This document shows, piece by piece, positions 53,085-62,010 of a DNA stretch of 64,000 nt. Made by a program: the position numbers and the translations under genes. The stretch's first letter is position 1. Every line of letters begins with the position of its first letter. This DNA comes from JBGSUZ01 sp964404895 (lineage in GTDB: Bacteria > Bacillota > Clostridia > Peptostreptococcales > Acidaminobacteraceae), in assembly GCA_964404895.1 (NCBI GenBank), contig CAYOLV010000004.1:186001-250000 (forward strand), in the 5' to 3' direction. Below the pieces are notes generated by a model. It did not search any database and was not told where the DNA came from. It worked only from the letters and a program-made list of their open reading frames with translations.

Positions 53085-54158
53085 TTGAATTTTCCTAAGC
53101 TTAACATGGGTGGTCTTAAACCTAGCTTTCCAATAATTCAAGGCGGCATGGGTATTGGTATATCTATGCACCGACTAGCGGGTACCGTTGCAGCCGCTGG
53201 GGGCGTCGGCGTAATCTCTGGTGCCAACCCTGGCTTCAAAGAACCTGATTTTATGTCAAACCCACTTAGCGCAAACTTGGTAGGTCTTGCAAAGGAAATC
53301 CAGAAAGCAAGAGCCTTAGCTCCTAACGGTATTTTAGGCGTTAATATTCTTTCTGCTACCTCTCAATATGCCGACCTCGTTAAAACTGCCGTGGCTGAAA
53401 AGATTGATTTAATTATTTCTGGTGCAGGTCTTCCAAAGAATCTTCCAGAATTGGTTGCAGGGTCTTCCACTCGAATTGCACCTATTGTTTCTTCAAGAAA
53501 AACGGTAGATACCCTTTTGAAATTATGGGACAAAAGATATCAGCGCACTGCAGACGCCATCGTTGTTGAAGGCCCACTTGCGGGCGGACACTTAGGCTTC
53601 AGCAAAGAGGATCTCCTGTCTAACCCACCTGACTTAACAGATCTTGTCAAAGAAGTTATTGAGGCGGTTAAACCCTTTGAAGAAAAATATGGGATTGAGA
53701 TTCCCGTTATTGCAGCAGGCGGTATTTATACACCTGAAGACGCTGAAATTTTCTTTAAATTAGGCGCTAAAGGCGTTCAAATGGCTACCCGTTTTATAGG
53801 TACCGTAGAATGTGATGCCGCAGACGCTTATAAAGAAGCATTTATTCGGGCAACAAAAGATGACGTTACCATCGTTTCCAGTCCTGTTGGTCTTCCTGGC
53901 CGAGCCATTCACAGTCCGCTGACTAGAAAATTAGAGCTTGGAAGAGTTCCCGTCAAAAGATGCATCAATTGTCTTGGGCACTGCGACCCAGCGACAACGC
54001 CTTATTGTATTACAAGTGCTCTTGTGAGCGCAGTCAATGGCGATGTTGAAAATGGTTTGATTTTTAGCGGCTCTAATGGGTATAAAATCGAAGGCATAGT
54101 GAACGTTGCTGACATATTTGAGGAATTTGAACTTTATTTTAAAGAAAATTCCCTTTAA
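53085..54158 (+). CDS. FMN enzyme of the nitronate monooxygenase/FabK family
   Basis: The 357-residue protein belongs to the NMO/FabK TIM-barrel family: FPIIQGGMGIGIS and AGGVGVISGANPGF near the start, EGPLAGGHLGF with His in the active site, and VIAAGGIYTPEDAEIFF for FMN phosphate. Typical FabK is about 315-320 residues; this one has a longer C-terminus with a CINCLGHCDPATTPYC cluster (four Cys), suggesting an additional metal or structural site. A FapR box upstream fits a role in fatty acid synthesis, either as enoyl-ACP reductase or as a related flavoenzyme. It starts with TTG at 53085, with GGAG ten bases upstream; the ATG at 53106 lacks a ribosome site. Confidence 0.82.
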   Translation: MNFPKLNMGGLKPSFPIIQGGMGIGISMHRLAGTVAAAGGVGVISGANPGFKEPDFMSNPLSANLVGLAKEIQKARALAPNGILGVNILSATSQYADLVKTAVAEKIDLIISGAGLPKNLPELVAGSSTRIAPIVSSRKTVDTLLKLWDKRYQRTADAIVVEGPLAGGHLGFSKEDLLSNPPDLTDLVKEVIEAVKPFEEKYGIEIPVIAAGGIYTPEDAEIFFKLGAKGVQMATRFIGTVECDAADAYKEAFIRATKDDVTIVSSPVGLPGRAIHSPLTRKLELGRVPVKRCINCLGHCDPATTPYCITSALVSAVNGDVENGLIFSGSNGYKIEGIVNVADIFEEFELYFKENSL

Positions 54159-54226
54159 ACTATTTATGTCTGTAAACAATTAAGTTATAATAACTTTGTA
54201 ACGATTACAGATTAGAGGTGTAAATT

Positions 54227-56035
54227 ATGAAAGGTACAGTTGTATCGATTTGGCTCAGCACAATTGAAAAAGTTTACGGCGCAGATGTGAAGCGAAAAGC
54301 CATGACATCAGTTAATTGGTCTCCTGAACGAATGATCAGCCCACTTGAAGATGTTGTTGATCGTGAAATATTCTCGCTGGTAGAAGAAGTTGGCCGTCTG
54401 GTTGGCAAACCCTATAATGATGTTTGGCGAACGATTGGGCAAAACAATGTTCAGGCCTTCTATCAATGGTTCCCATCTTATTTTGAAAGATCTTCTTTGA
54501 AGGGCTTCATGATGATGATGGACACCGTCCACTCCCAACTTACAAAGATGATCAAAGGCGCAACGCCACCAAGATTGATTCCACATGAGATTGATGATCA
54601 TACCTTCACCATTACCTATATTTCTAAAAGAGGGCTTACGGACTATCTTCAAGGTCTTTTGGAAGGGGCTTCAAAGCACTTTAATGAAAAAATGGAAATG
54701 GAAGTTTTGGAACATACCAAAGGCAATGATGGTACGACTAAAATGGTAATGAAGATTACTAGTGAAGTCGGGACAAGTTCAAAGAAAACTTTTAGACTTT
54801 CACAAATTTTATCTCTCGGAGTCTTTAAAAATATTCCGTTTAAAATTGCATTCTTCCCAACCGTTTTCATTACCATTGCTTCACTCTTATTGGGCTTTGA
54901 TATCCTTCATGCAGGAATTCTAGCTATTGTGGCCTTTGCGGTAACTTTTTTAGTAGGTCATATTACAACTTCACCCATTGCCCTTGCCATTGATAACATC
55001 AAAGAAATGGGTCAACTGAATTTGGAGAATGATCTCTATGTGAAAACGGGCGACAGTCAAGAAGAAATCTTCAACGAACTCAATCAAACCAAAGCTGCCT
55101 TTAGAACAGATTTCCTTATGTTCAAGGGTGGTGTAGATGATATTCACAATTTTAACAAGAAGTTCTCTGAGGTAGCAGACAATCTTTCAAGCGTTGCCAC
55201 TGTTATTTCCGGCAATGTTAAAGAAGTTGCTGAAGGTGCTACGCACCAAGCCGTTGAAACTGAAAAATCAGTCATGATTCTCAGCAACAACATGGAAGTA
55301 TTGCGTATGCTCTCTGAAGAAGAAGTCAAACGCAAAGACCAATTGGAAAATGCTGTAGAAGATATTGAAAGTGCCTTTGTAGATCTTGAAAGTGTCACTT
55401 CTAAATTAAATGACGTTAAAAACGACTTTGCTGTGGTTAATGACCAAGGCATTCGTATGTCTAGCAAGGTCAATGACATTATCCAAATTGTCAGCACGGT
55501 TGAAGTTATTGCTGAACAAACCAACTTGCTTGCTCTTAACGCTTCTATTGAAGCTGCTCGTGCAGGAGAAATGGGCAGAGGCTTCTCCGTTGTTGCCGAA
55601 GAAATTCGTAAACTTGCAGAAGACTCTAAAAATGCCGTTAACACCATCAATACAAGTCTTAGAACTTTCATTTCTGATGTAAACAGCATGTCCACATTGG
55701 TCACTTCACAATACAAAGAACTGGAAGATGGCAGTACAAAACTCGTCGTCGTTGCCAACAACAACAAGACGGCTACCGAGAAAATTTCTGAAGTTGCAGA
55801 AGGTATTGTTGAACTTTCTGAACGTCTCTCAAGCGAAACTAACAAGATTGCCTCTGTTTTCGAAAACATGCATACCCTTGCTGCTATTGCAGAAGAGAAC
55901 TCTGCTGCTTCTCATGAAATGAGCGAGAACGTAGAACAATTCACAGATCAAATTAGCGAGTTCAGCGAATATATTTCTGAAATGGAAAAACTATCAGTGA
56001 ATTTGAGAACTGAATTGAAGAAGTATAAGATATAA
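54227..56035 (+). CDS. H-NOX chemoreceptor (O2-binding type)
   Basis: The 602-residue receptor has an N-terminal heme H-NOX domain (1-180), two membrane segments (about 203-245) and a methyl-accepting domain (LLALNASIEAARAGEMGRGF). Haem ligand His102 and the YxSxR motif (Tyr131, Ser133, Arg135) are present. Trp9, Asn74 and Tyr140, which form the distal hydrogen-bond network of O2-binding H-NOX proteins, are also at identical positions. It thus resembles the H-NOX receptor of Caldanaerobacter and should mediate avoidance of oxygen (or NO). GAGGTG lies eight bases before the ATG, and a TATAAT -10 precedes it at about 54186. Confidence 0.93.
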   Translation: MKGTVVSIWLSTIEKVYGADVKRKAMTSVNWSPERMISPLEDVVDREIFSLVEEVGRLVGKPYNDVWRTIGQNNVQAFYQWFPSYFERSSLKGFMMMMDTVHSQLTKMIKGATPPRLIPHEIDDHTFTITYISKRGLTDYLQGLLEGASKHFNEKMEMEVLEHTKGNDGTTKMVMKITSEVGTSSKKTFRLSQILSLGVFKNIPFKIAFFPTVFITIASLLLGFDILHAGILAIVAFAVTFLVGHITTSPIALAIDNIKEMGQLNLENDLYVKTGDSQEEIFNELNQTKAAFRTDFLMFKGGVDDIHNFNKKFSEVADNLSSVATVISGNVKEVAEGATHQAVETEKSVMILSNNMEVLRMLSEEEVKRKDQLENAVEDIESAFVDLESVTSKLNDVKNDFAVVNDQGIRMSSKVNDIIQIVSTVEVIAEQTNLLALNASIEAARAGEMGRGFSVVAEEIRKLAEDSKNAVNTINTSLRTFISDVNSMSTLVTSQYKELEDGSTKLVVVANNNKTATEKISEVAEGIVELSERLSSETNKIASVFENMHTLAAIAEENSAASHEMSENVEQFTDQISEFSEYISEMEKLSVNLRTELKKYKI

Positions 56036-56065
56036 CACAAGCGTGAGCCATTTGGATCACGTAAG

Positions 56066-56108
56066 AAAAAGAACCCTAAGACGTGGAAGCGTCTTAGGGT
56101 TCTTTTGT
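56066..56108 (+). terminator. Intrinsic terminator of the H-NOX receptor gene
   Basis: AAAGAACCCTAAGACG and CGTCTTAGGGTTCTTT form a 16-base perfect stem with a short loop and a following T-rich stretch. Confidence 0.9.
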
Positions 56109-56219
56109 TTGTTTAATGAGAACAATTGCCCATTACAAAATTAGGGTATATCCTAATAGTAAGCAAAACAGCCCTAAATGACCTATACCTGCCCTATAAA
56201 TGACTAGAAAGAGGTTCCC

Positions 56220-56978
56220 ATGAAAAAAATATTTTTAAGTATATTCCTCGCTGCCACGTTACTGCTAACAAATCTTGTAGCTTTTGCAGAACCCCTATTT
56301 GATGGCTATTACGACTATGAAGGTACTCTTGGGAAATCTAAAGTTGCTATGTCCCTTTATTTTGAAGAAGAATCCGCAGATGTAAAAGGCTCTTACTTTT
56401 ACGATAAATATCGCACAGCCATTCTTTTAGTTGGCAATAAAAAAGGAACCAGTGTCACTTTAAAAGAATATGATTCAAAGAAAAAATTAGTAGGCACTTT
56501 TGTAGGCCAAATCAATAAAGACGACAGCTATACAGGGTATTGGAAAAATGCCAAAACTGGTAAAAAGACCGATTTTAAACTTTCACTCCTAAGCGCTTTA
56601 CCTTTTGCAGAGTACAACCATCGTTATGGTATTTTAGGCGTAGAAGAGGATCAAATCGTTGAAACATATGTAGTTAACTTTCAAAAGTTGGTTATCAAAA
56701 ATGATAAAGTAGGCATTTCAAAATTGATTCAATACCCTTTATCGGTTTACAGTGACGGCAACGCCTTAACCATTGAAAATGAAAAAGACTTCATCGCAAA
56801 TTACGACAAAGTCATGACCCCTTCGTTGAAGAAAGATCTCTCCACCGCATATACCTTATATCTATTTGCGAATGGAGATGGTCTCATGTTTGGATCAAAT
56901 ATCCACAACGTTTGGATTGCAGGCATTGAAGACGCTGAAGGTGATGTTCATTTAAAAATCTTTAGCTTCAACAATTGA
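56220..56978 (+). CDS. Secreted hypothetical protein
   Basis: The 252-residue protein has a clear signal peptide with cleavage expected after AFA near residue 23 and then DGYYDYEGTLGKSKVAMSLY. The mature part is rich in aromatic and charged residues with YxGYW-like beta-strand repeats (GSYFYDKYRT, SYTGYWKNAKTGKK). I recognise no named family. It is monocistronic between the H-NOX receptor and the DUF3842 gene on the opposite strand. AGAGG lies close before the ATG. A secreted or cell-surface role is likely; there is no lipobox. Confidence 0.75.
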   Translation: MKKIFLSIFLAATLLLTNLVAFAEPLFDGYYDYEGTLGKSKVAMSLYFEEESADVKGSYFYDKYRTAILLVGNKKGTSVTLKEYDSKKKLVGTFVGQINKDDSYTGYWKNAKTGKKTDFKLSLLSALPFAEYNHRYGILGVEEDQIVETYVVNFQKLVIKNDKVGISKLIQYPLSVYSDGNALTIENEKDFIANYDKVMTPSLKKDLSTAYTLYLFANGDGLMFGSNIHNVWIAGIEDAEGDVHLKIFSFNN

Positions 56979-57389
56979 TTATTTTTCAATTTCTTTGAGT
57001 AAAGTCGCTACGGCCTCTTCAACCAGCGCTGCCATTGGCTGTTCCTTGACGCCAACTATGGTCGTAGCACATTTATTAATGGGAATCAGAAGCTTACGCG
57101 CTGAACTTTCCCCAATGGCTTTTGCCATGGCAGGGCTGAGTTCACCTAACATAGCATTTGCCATGACAATCCCAAAGGGTCCAATAATCCAATCCACTCT
57201 GCCCGCATTAAAGATAATGGCATTTTCTCCAGTAGCCCCTTCATGGGCGCCCGCCTTAATCATTTGAGCTGTTGCCAGGGCATTAGTTCCTAGAGCAATG
57301 ATTTTATAGTGTTCTGAACCCGCTCTCAACTTTTCGACGACCATTTTCCCAACGCCGCCGCCTTGACCATCTATCACTGCTATTCTCAT
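56979..57389 (-). CDS. DUF3842 family protein
   Basis: This protein of about 136 residues begins with RIAVIDGQGGGVGKMVVEKL, a Rossmann-like glycine-rich loop found in DUF3842. The rest has conserved Gly-Asn-Ala patterns but no catalytic residues I can name. DUF3842 is often seen beside cobalt/nickel transport genes, as here, so it may be a cytoplasmic metal-related factor. Start is ATG at 57389 or the ATG six bases earlier (57395), with AAAGGCGGT upstream. It is the last gene of the ECF cluster on this strand, 60 bases after the ATPase. Confidence 0.8.
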   Translation of the reverse strand: MRIAVIDGQGGGVGKMVVEKLRAGSEHYKIIALGTNALATAQMIKAGAHEGATGENAIIFNAGRVDWIIGPFGIVMANAMLGELSPAMAKAIGESSARKLLIPINKCATTIVGVKEQPMAALVEEAVATLLKEIEK

Positions 57390-57455
57390 ATTCATACCGC
57401 CTTTACTATCTAGTTCTTAATACCAGTATAGCAAAAGTCCCAAAGGGTACAAGGT

Positions 57456-58178
57456 TTACAACCCATTTTCTAGTAAAAGGGCTTCATCCTTTAAAATTTC
57501 AGTCACGCTGCCAATCTTTGAAAGGCTTCCCTTACTCAGCAAAATAACCTTGTCACAGGTTTTTTCAATAAAGTCTAAATCATGACTGGTAATGATTTGG
57601 GTATGGTCAAACTGAGACAACAACTGTATCAACCCCCGTCTTGCTCTTGGGTCTAAACCCGTAGTAGGTTCGTCCAGTATCAACAACTCAGGTTCTTGTA
57701 CGATGGCCGTTGCAATCGCAACAGATCTTTTTTCACCACCAGAAAGTTTTTGCGGTGGCCGATTACTCAAGTGTGTGGTTTGAGTCGCCTCCAGAGCCCT
57801 CGCAACCTGCTGATGTACTTCCTCTTTGGCTACCCCTCTATGAATCGGCCCAAAAGCAACATCGTCATAGACTGAACTGGTAAATAGCTGATCATCAGCA
57901 TTTTGGAAAACGACCCCTAACTTAGGAGCAACCTTCTTAAAGGTCTTGGGACTCACTTCCATATTTTCAATAATCACATTGCCCTCTGTCGCCTGCATTA
58001 AACCACAGAGAAGCAAGAGCAATGTAGATTTACCTGCGCCGTTGGCACCAATAATTCCTACGCGTTCCCCTCTTTTTACAGAAAAAGAAACAGCTTTCAG
58101 TGCCTGATGTCCGTCAGGATAGGCATACCCCAGCTGTGTCACGCCCAGTAAAACTTCATCGATTTGTGTCAAAGCCAT
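57456..58178 (-). CDS. cbiO: Cobalt/nickel ECF transporter ATPase
   Basis: The 240-residue ABC ATPase has Walker A GANGAGKSTLL, Q-loop VFQNADDQLF, signature LSGGEKR and Walker B LLILDEPTTGLDP. The DDQLF variant of the Q-loop is typical of ECF-type CbiO. It energises uptake with the CbiMQ membrane parts just upstream. The ribosome site AGGAGG is unusually close to the ATG (two bases), so translation may begin at the TTG two codons on (58172). The CbiQ gene ends seven bases before. Metal specificity cannot be told from sequence. Confidence 0.93.
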   Translation of the reverse strand: MALTQIDEVLLGVTQLGYAYPDGHQALKAVSFSVKRGERVGIIGANGAGKSTLLLLLCGLMQATEGNVIIENMEVSPKTFKKVAPKLGVVFQNADDQLFTSSVYDDVAFGPIHRGVAKEEVHQQVARALEATQTTHLSNRPPQKLSGGEKRSVAIATAIVQEPELLILDEPTTGLDPRARRGLIQLLSQFDHTQIITSHDLDFIEKTCDKVILLSKGSLSKIGSVTEILKDEALLLENGL

Positions 58179-58184
58179 TTCCTC

Positions 58185-58970
58185 CTATCCCAATACTGAC
58201 AGTCCTTTTACGACCATCAAATACAACCCTGCCCCTATAAGATATCCATAGGTCTTTCCATCGTACTTCTCAAATTTTTTATTGATATCATCTTCTGAAC
58301 CTCTTAACCTCATGGCATTTTCAATTCTTAAGGCACGGTCATAACTTCTCAAAATCAGTTGTCCTGCAAAAGAACCCCACTGGGTAAAATGAACCCCCTT
58401 ATGAGTAGGTGCTCTGAGTTTATACGCCCGAAATAAGGTCAGAGTCTCTTCCATCAATACCGTTAAATACCTGAAAAGCAACCCGATGACCGATACAAAA
58501 ATATCTGGCACTTTAAGACGCATTAATCCTGCCATTAGACCATCAATGCCTAAAAAGAGTCCATATTGCAAAGCCACAGTCAATGTGAGCAGACTTTTAA
58601 ATAAAATTCCAAAGAAAGTAATCCACCCTGCCGATGTAACCCATCCCATAACTTGAACCTGTTGATGATCAAAAATAGGATTCATTATAGCCACAAATAT
58701 AACAAAGGGCTCTATCCACAATAATTTTTCTATAATCAAGCCCACAGGCATTTCTAACTTATAAAAGAGATAGGCAGGCATTAGGGTAAACGGAATCAAA
58801 CCCACTAAATCGTACTTCCCAAAAGAAGCTACGCTTAGAAGATATGCAAATAGAACCAGCAAATGGGCAGAAGGATCTACTGTAGCTAGTCCCTCCATTT
58901 TGGGCTCCCAATTGATTTGTTTGTGATGGTTAAGTACATTTTCTAATGATTTACTCGTGAATTTCCTCAT
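58185..58970 (-). CDS. cbiQ: Cobalt/nickel ECF transporter transmembrane protein
   Basis: The 261-residue protein has about five membrane segments from roughly residue 30 to 255 and the ECF T-component coupling motif AYKLRAPTHKG and ENAMRLRG (the Ala-Arg-Gly elements that contact the ATPase). The ATG at 58970 is preferred to a TTG at 59024, which lies deep in the CbiM gene. It overlaps the cbiM 3' end by 20 bases. Together with CbiM and CbiO it forms an energy-coupling-factor transporter. Confidence 0.9.
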   Translation of the reverse strand: MRKFTSKSLENVLNHHKQINWEPKMEGLATVDPSAHLLVLFAYLLSVASFGKYDLVGLIPFTLMPAYLFYKLEMPVGLIIEKLLWIEPFVIFVAIMNPIFDHQQVQVMGWVTSAGWITFFGILFKSLLTLTVALQYGLFLGIDGLMAGLMRLKVPDIFVSVIGLLFRYLTVLMEETLTLFRAYKLRAPTHKGVHFTQWGSFAGQLILRSYDRALRIENAMRLRGSEDDINKKFEKYDGKTYGYLIGAGLYLMVVKGLSVLG

Positions 58971-59973
58971 TTGCCGACTTTCCTCGTTTTCTTCGATGTG
59001 CTGTAATGCCAAATCCCAGGACAATCATCATCGTCACACCTGCACCGATGAGCCCCGACACAGATGTTCCAATAGCCGCACTGTCTTCATTCCCATTTTT
59101 AAAACCGTAATCTGGTAAAAGTGCTGTTTTTTCTTGAATAGATGCAAAAAATTGATGAACACTAGAGTCACTTTCTAGCTCCGCAGTTCCGCTGGTTTTG
59201 ATCATGGCCCATTCTAAGCCATCAGGATTACCCGATGCCATTAGAGAAACGCCACCGCCTACTAAAAGCGAAACTGTCAGCAAAATGCCAATTACTTTTT
59301 TGAAATTTCCAGAACCCGATAGATTTTTCTTGGACTCAATGTCCAGTAGCTCTGGTCTTGCTTGCCATAAGAAAGCCAACACTGCTGCCGTTACAAGGCC
59401 TTCAACTAAGCCGATTGCTAAATGAATAGGTTGCATCAACATTACGAAAGTCGTAAATGGCAACTCGGTTTTACCTGAGAATAATGTTTCTAATACAACG
59501 CCAAAAGCCCCCATTTGAAGACCGAGCACCACAGCCAACACAGAAGCCAGCATTAATTTTGGTCGGCTGACCCCTTTTTTTAGCATCGGTTTAAAAATCA
59601 AAGGATACGCAATGAAGCAAGTAAAAACACCCATATTAAACAGGTTACAACCGTATGCCAAAAGACCTCCATCGCCAAAGAAAAGAGCCTGGATTAGTAG
59701 TACTGCTGCCAGAGTAATGAACCCAGCAAATGGACCTAACAGTGCTGCCAGTAATATCCCCCCGCCTATATGGCCACTTGAACCCGTGCCCGGAATAGTA
59801 AAATTAATCATTTGACCTGCAAAAACAAAAGCCCCCATGACACCCATGAGAGGTACTCGGTTAGCTTCAACGGTTTCCTTGATTTTACTTGAAGACTTAA
59901 AAATAGCAGCCCCTGATCCAGCCCAAAGTACTGTTCCCACCGCTGTTGAAATAAGCGCGTCTGACATATGCAT
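58951..59973 (-). CDS. cbiM: Cobalt/nickel ECF substrate-binding protein, CbiM-CbiN fusion
   Basis: The 340-residue protein starts MHMSDALIS; the N-terminal His2 of CbiM/NikM coordinates the metal, which supports the start at 59973. The CbiM part (1-210) has GxGSSGHIGGGILLAALLGP, and the C-terminal part (about 225-330) is CbiN-like with a NPDGLEWA motif. The membrane then extracellular loop layout is that of a fused CbiMN. It captures Co2+ or Ni2+ and delivers it into the cytoplasm, most likely for cobalamin or nickel enzymes. AGGAGG lies eight bases before the ATG. It is the first gene after the attenuator leader. Confidence 0.92.
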   Translation of the reverse strand: MHMSDALISTAVGTVLWAGSGAAIFKSSSKIKETVEANRVPLMGVMGAFVFAGQMINFTIPGTGSSGHIGGGILLAALLGPFAGFITLAAVLLIQALFFGDGGLLAYGCNLFNMGVFTCFIAYPLIFKPMLKKGVSRPKLMLASVLAVVLGLQMGAFGVVLETLFSGKTELPFTTFVMLMQPIHLAIGLVEGLVTAAVLAFLWQARPELLDIESKKNLSGSGNFKKVIGILLTVSLLVGGGVSLMASGNPDGLEWAMIKTSGTAELESDSSVHQFFASIQEKTALLPDYGFKNGNEDSAAIGTSVSGLIGAGVTMMIVLGFGITAHRRKRGKSANEEIHE

Positions 59974-59992
59974 ATCTATATCCTCCTAAAAT

Positions 59993-60036
59993 AAAAAGCC
60001 CATGAAGTCTTCTACCGAAGAACCCTTCATGGGCTT
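59993..60036 (-). terminator. Leader terminator of the cobalt transporter
   Basis: The stem AGCCCATGAAG / CTTCATGGGCT is 11 perfect base pairs followed by a T-rich end. It lies 20 bases before the cbiM ribosome site. Confidence 0.88.
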
Positions 60037-60039
60037 ATT

Positions 60040-60145
60040 GTTTTATAGTCATGGACTTAGTCTAATAAATGATTTCTGTCTTGTCACAAACACCTTCATG
60101 ATGTCATTATTAGCCTAATATAGCACCGAACACTCTTATTGTCAA
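60040..60145 (-). promoter_or_regulatory. Cobalt transporter promoter and candidate riboswitch leader
   Basis: A near-consensus promoter, TTGACA-17-TATATT on the minus strand near 60116-60144, drives a leader of about 110 bases. TAATAATGA can pair with TCATTTATTA. The leader segment CATGAAGG (60093-60100) repeats the left arm of the terminator and can pair with its right arm, giving an alternative structure. The family of the leader is not recognised. Confidence 0.55.
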
Positions 60146-60172
60146 CGGGCTTTAGGAGGGAGAACACCTATT

Positions 60173-61825
60173 TTAGTAAGCGTTGCCAAAGCGAATTGTT
60201 TTAGTTGCTGTGCTGCTCTCATGATCTGCAAGTGTAGTCGTAGCAGTTAAAGTATATGTGCCGTATGCAAAGCTATAAGTAGATGGAATTTCAAAGTAAG
60301 CTTGGCCATTAGCATCAGTTTTGCCTGTGTAAGTTGTTGTAGAGCCATTTGGCTTTTTGAATTTTAATGTAACACTTGCGCCTGCTAATGCTGCATCAGT
60401 TTCGTCTACAACTGTTACAGTCGTTTCAACAGTTTCACCTCTATAGTAATAAGAGTAGTTTGTTGAAATAGATGTTACAGTTTTAGTTGAAGTCACTGGA
60501 GGCGTAATAATTTGGCCACCTGCTGCTTGAACAGCTGCATAAGCATCTACGATGCCGTAACCGTATTCGTTAGCTGGGCCTGCATTAACTGCAGTATTTT
60601 TGAGAATTTCTCTAACTTGTGCAGAAGTTAAATCTTTGTTTACTGAACGGATTAAACCAGCAACGCCTACTACGTGAGGTGTTGCCATTGATGTACCATC
60701 ATAGCTATCATAAGCGCCACCTGGTACTGTGCTGTAAATCCCTACGCCTGGTGCCATAACTTCAAGACCAGTACCGTATTGAGAGAAATCTGCTCTTTGT
60801 TTGTTAGAGTCAACTGCACCTACTGCAATAACATTTGTGTATGCAGCTGGGTAAGAAATAGTGCCTGAACCATTGTTTCCTGCTGCTGCAATAACGACAA
60901 CACCTGCATTGACAGCTGTTGTACATGCGTCAAACATACCTTTTGAGTAATTGCCGCCGCCTAAAGACATGTTGATAACGTCTGCTTTAATGCTTGCTGC
61001 ATAAAGAACGCCTTGTTGAATCCCATAAGTTGAGCCAGTACCATCATCGCCCAATACTTTGACAGGAATTAAAGAAGCGTTTTGCATAACACCTGAAACA
61101 TTGCCATAACTTGCAATTGTGCCAGCTACGTGAGTACCGTGTTTTTGTACGTCCATTGTAGTGCCACCAACAAAGCTTTTTGCTAAACTCATGTTGACAA
61201 AGTTTGTAAGGTTAGGATGTGTGTTGTCAATTCCTGTATCTAATACAGCAATTTTAACAGCAGCTGAACCATTTGAGATTGTCCAAGCTTGTGGTGCTTT
61301 GATCATGTTGTAGTGCCATGCTTGGTTAGCATGCATGCCAAAAGCCTTAACCACATAGTTTGGCTCTACATAATTAACTTCGAAACCTTGACTTTGAAGG
61401 TCTTCAGCAATTGCAAGACTAGCTTCAGTCACGTCGCCATATTTAGCAGCGTCGTAAGACACTAAATAAGTGTCGCCCATAGTTTTGACAGCTTCATCTC
61501 TAAAAGTAGAAACATCAGCATTTAAGCTGTAAGTCCCAACGTTTCCGAAAGTAGATTCCATCATGTTATCTAAAACAGTAATCCCTAAAGCACTAAACGT
61601 TTTTTGTTGATTTTGTACAGTTTGAATTTGATAACCTGCTTGAGTTGGACTTGCCTTAATAGAAATAATGAGTTCACCTGTAGTTTGTCCCAATGTATCT
61701 GCAGGATTTTGAGAATCTGCGATGATCGCTTTGTAGTCCACCGTTGCAAAGGCAGAGCTTGTTAACATTGTGAATACCATCATCATTGCAACTAATAATT
61801 TTCCTAAGTGCTTACGTTTTTTCAT
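60173..61825 (-). CDS. Secreted subtilisin-like serine protease
   Basis: The 550-residue preproprotein has a signal peptide (cleavage near 27), an inhibitor-type I9 propeptide (about 50-160), a subtilisin S8 catalytic domain with Asp196 (AVLDTGID), His229 (KHGTH), oxyanion Asn317 (AAGNN) and Ser379 (DGTSMATPHV), and a C-terminal Ig-like domain of about 95 residues with a TDANGQAYF loop. It should mature outside the cell and degrade proteins. GAGGAG lies seven bases before the ATG at 61825. It follows the 38-residue propeptide gene by 40 bases on the same strand, so it could process the peptide or be controlled by the regulator nearby. Confidence 0.92.
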   Translation of the reverse strand: MKKRKHLGKLLVAMMMVFTMLTSSAFATVDYKAIIADSQNPADTLGQTTGELIISIKASPTQAGYQIQTVQNQQKTFSALGITVLDNMMESTFGNVGTYSLNADVSTFRDEAVKTMGDTYLVSYDAAKYGDVTEASLAIAEDLQSQGFEVNYVEPNYVVKAFGMHANQAWHYNMIKAPQAWTISNGSAAVKIAVLDTGIDNTHPNLTNFVNMSLAKSFVGGTTMDVQKHGTHVAGTIASYGNVSGVMQNASLIPVKVLGDDGTGSTYGIQQGVLYAASIKADVINMSLGGGNYSKGMFDACTTAVNAGVVVIAAAGNNGSGTISYPAAYTNVIAVGAVDSNKQRADFSQYGTGLEVMAPGVGIYSTVPGGAYDSYDGTSMATPHVVGVAGLIRSVNKDLTSAQVREILKNTAVNAGPANEYGYGIVDAYAAVQAAGGQIITPPVTSTKTVTSISTNYSYYYRGETVETTVTVVDETDAALAGASVTLKFKKPNGSTTTYTGKTDANGQAYFEIPSTYSFAYGTYTLTATTTLADHESSTATKTIRFGNAY

Positions 61826-61864
61826 TTTAACACTCCTCAAAATAGTTTGTTTTTAGCCACACCG

Positions 61865-61981
61865 TTACATTTGTGATTCTTCTACACAAATTCTCGGAAA
61901 ATCTTCTCGTTCCGCAAAACCCGCTCCTGTCGGAATGAGTAAAGTTAAAACCAACGCCACTAGCAACAGTATTTTTTTCAT
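61865..61981 (-). CDS. Small secreted propeptide (candidate signalling peptide)
   Basis: This 38-residue gene has a near-ideal ribosome site (AAAGGAGGTGA) six bases before the ATG. It encodes a typical signal peptide (MKKILLLVALVLTLL... ending in FA) with cleavage expected after Ala23. The remaining 15 residues, EREDFPRICVEESQM, would be released, containing one Cys. This is the size and layout of RRNPP-type propeptides such as PapR or Phr. It stands between a divergent HTH-TPR regulator and a secreted protease. The function is inferred; the peptide has no homologue that I can name. Confidence 0.7.
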   Translation of the reverse strand: MKKILLLVALVLTLLIPTGAGFAEREDFPRICVEESQM

Positions 61982-62010
61982 GACGTCACCTCCTTTCAAA
62001 AGTTTAATTG

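Noticed and set aside
55144..55869. 241-residue minus-strand frame inside the H-NOX receptor
   Set aside because: Shadow of the helical signalling domain; Ser/Leu-rich composition and no ribosome site.
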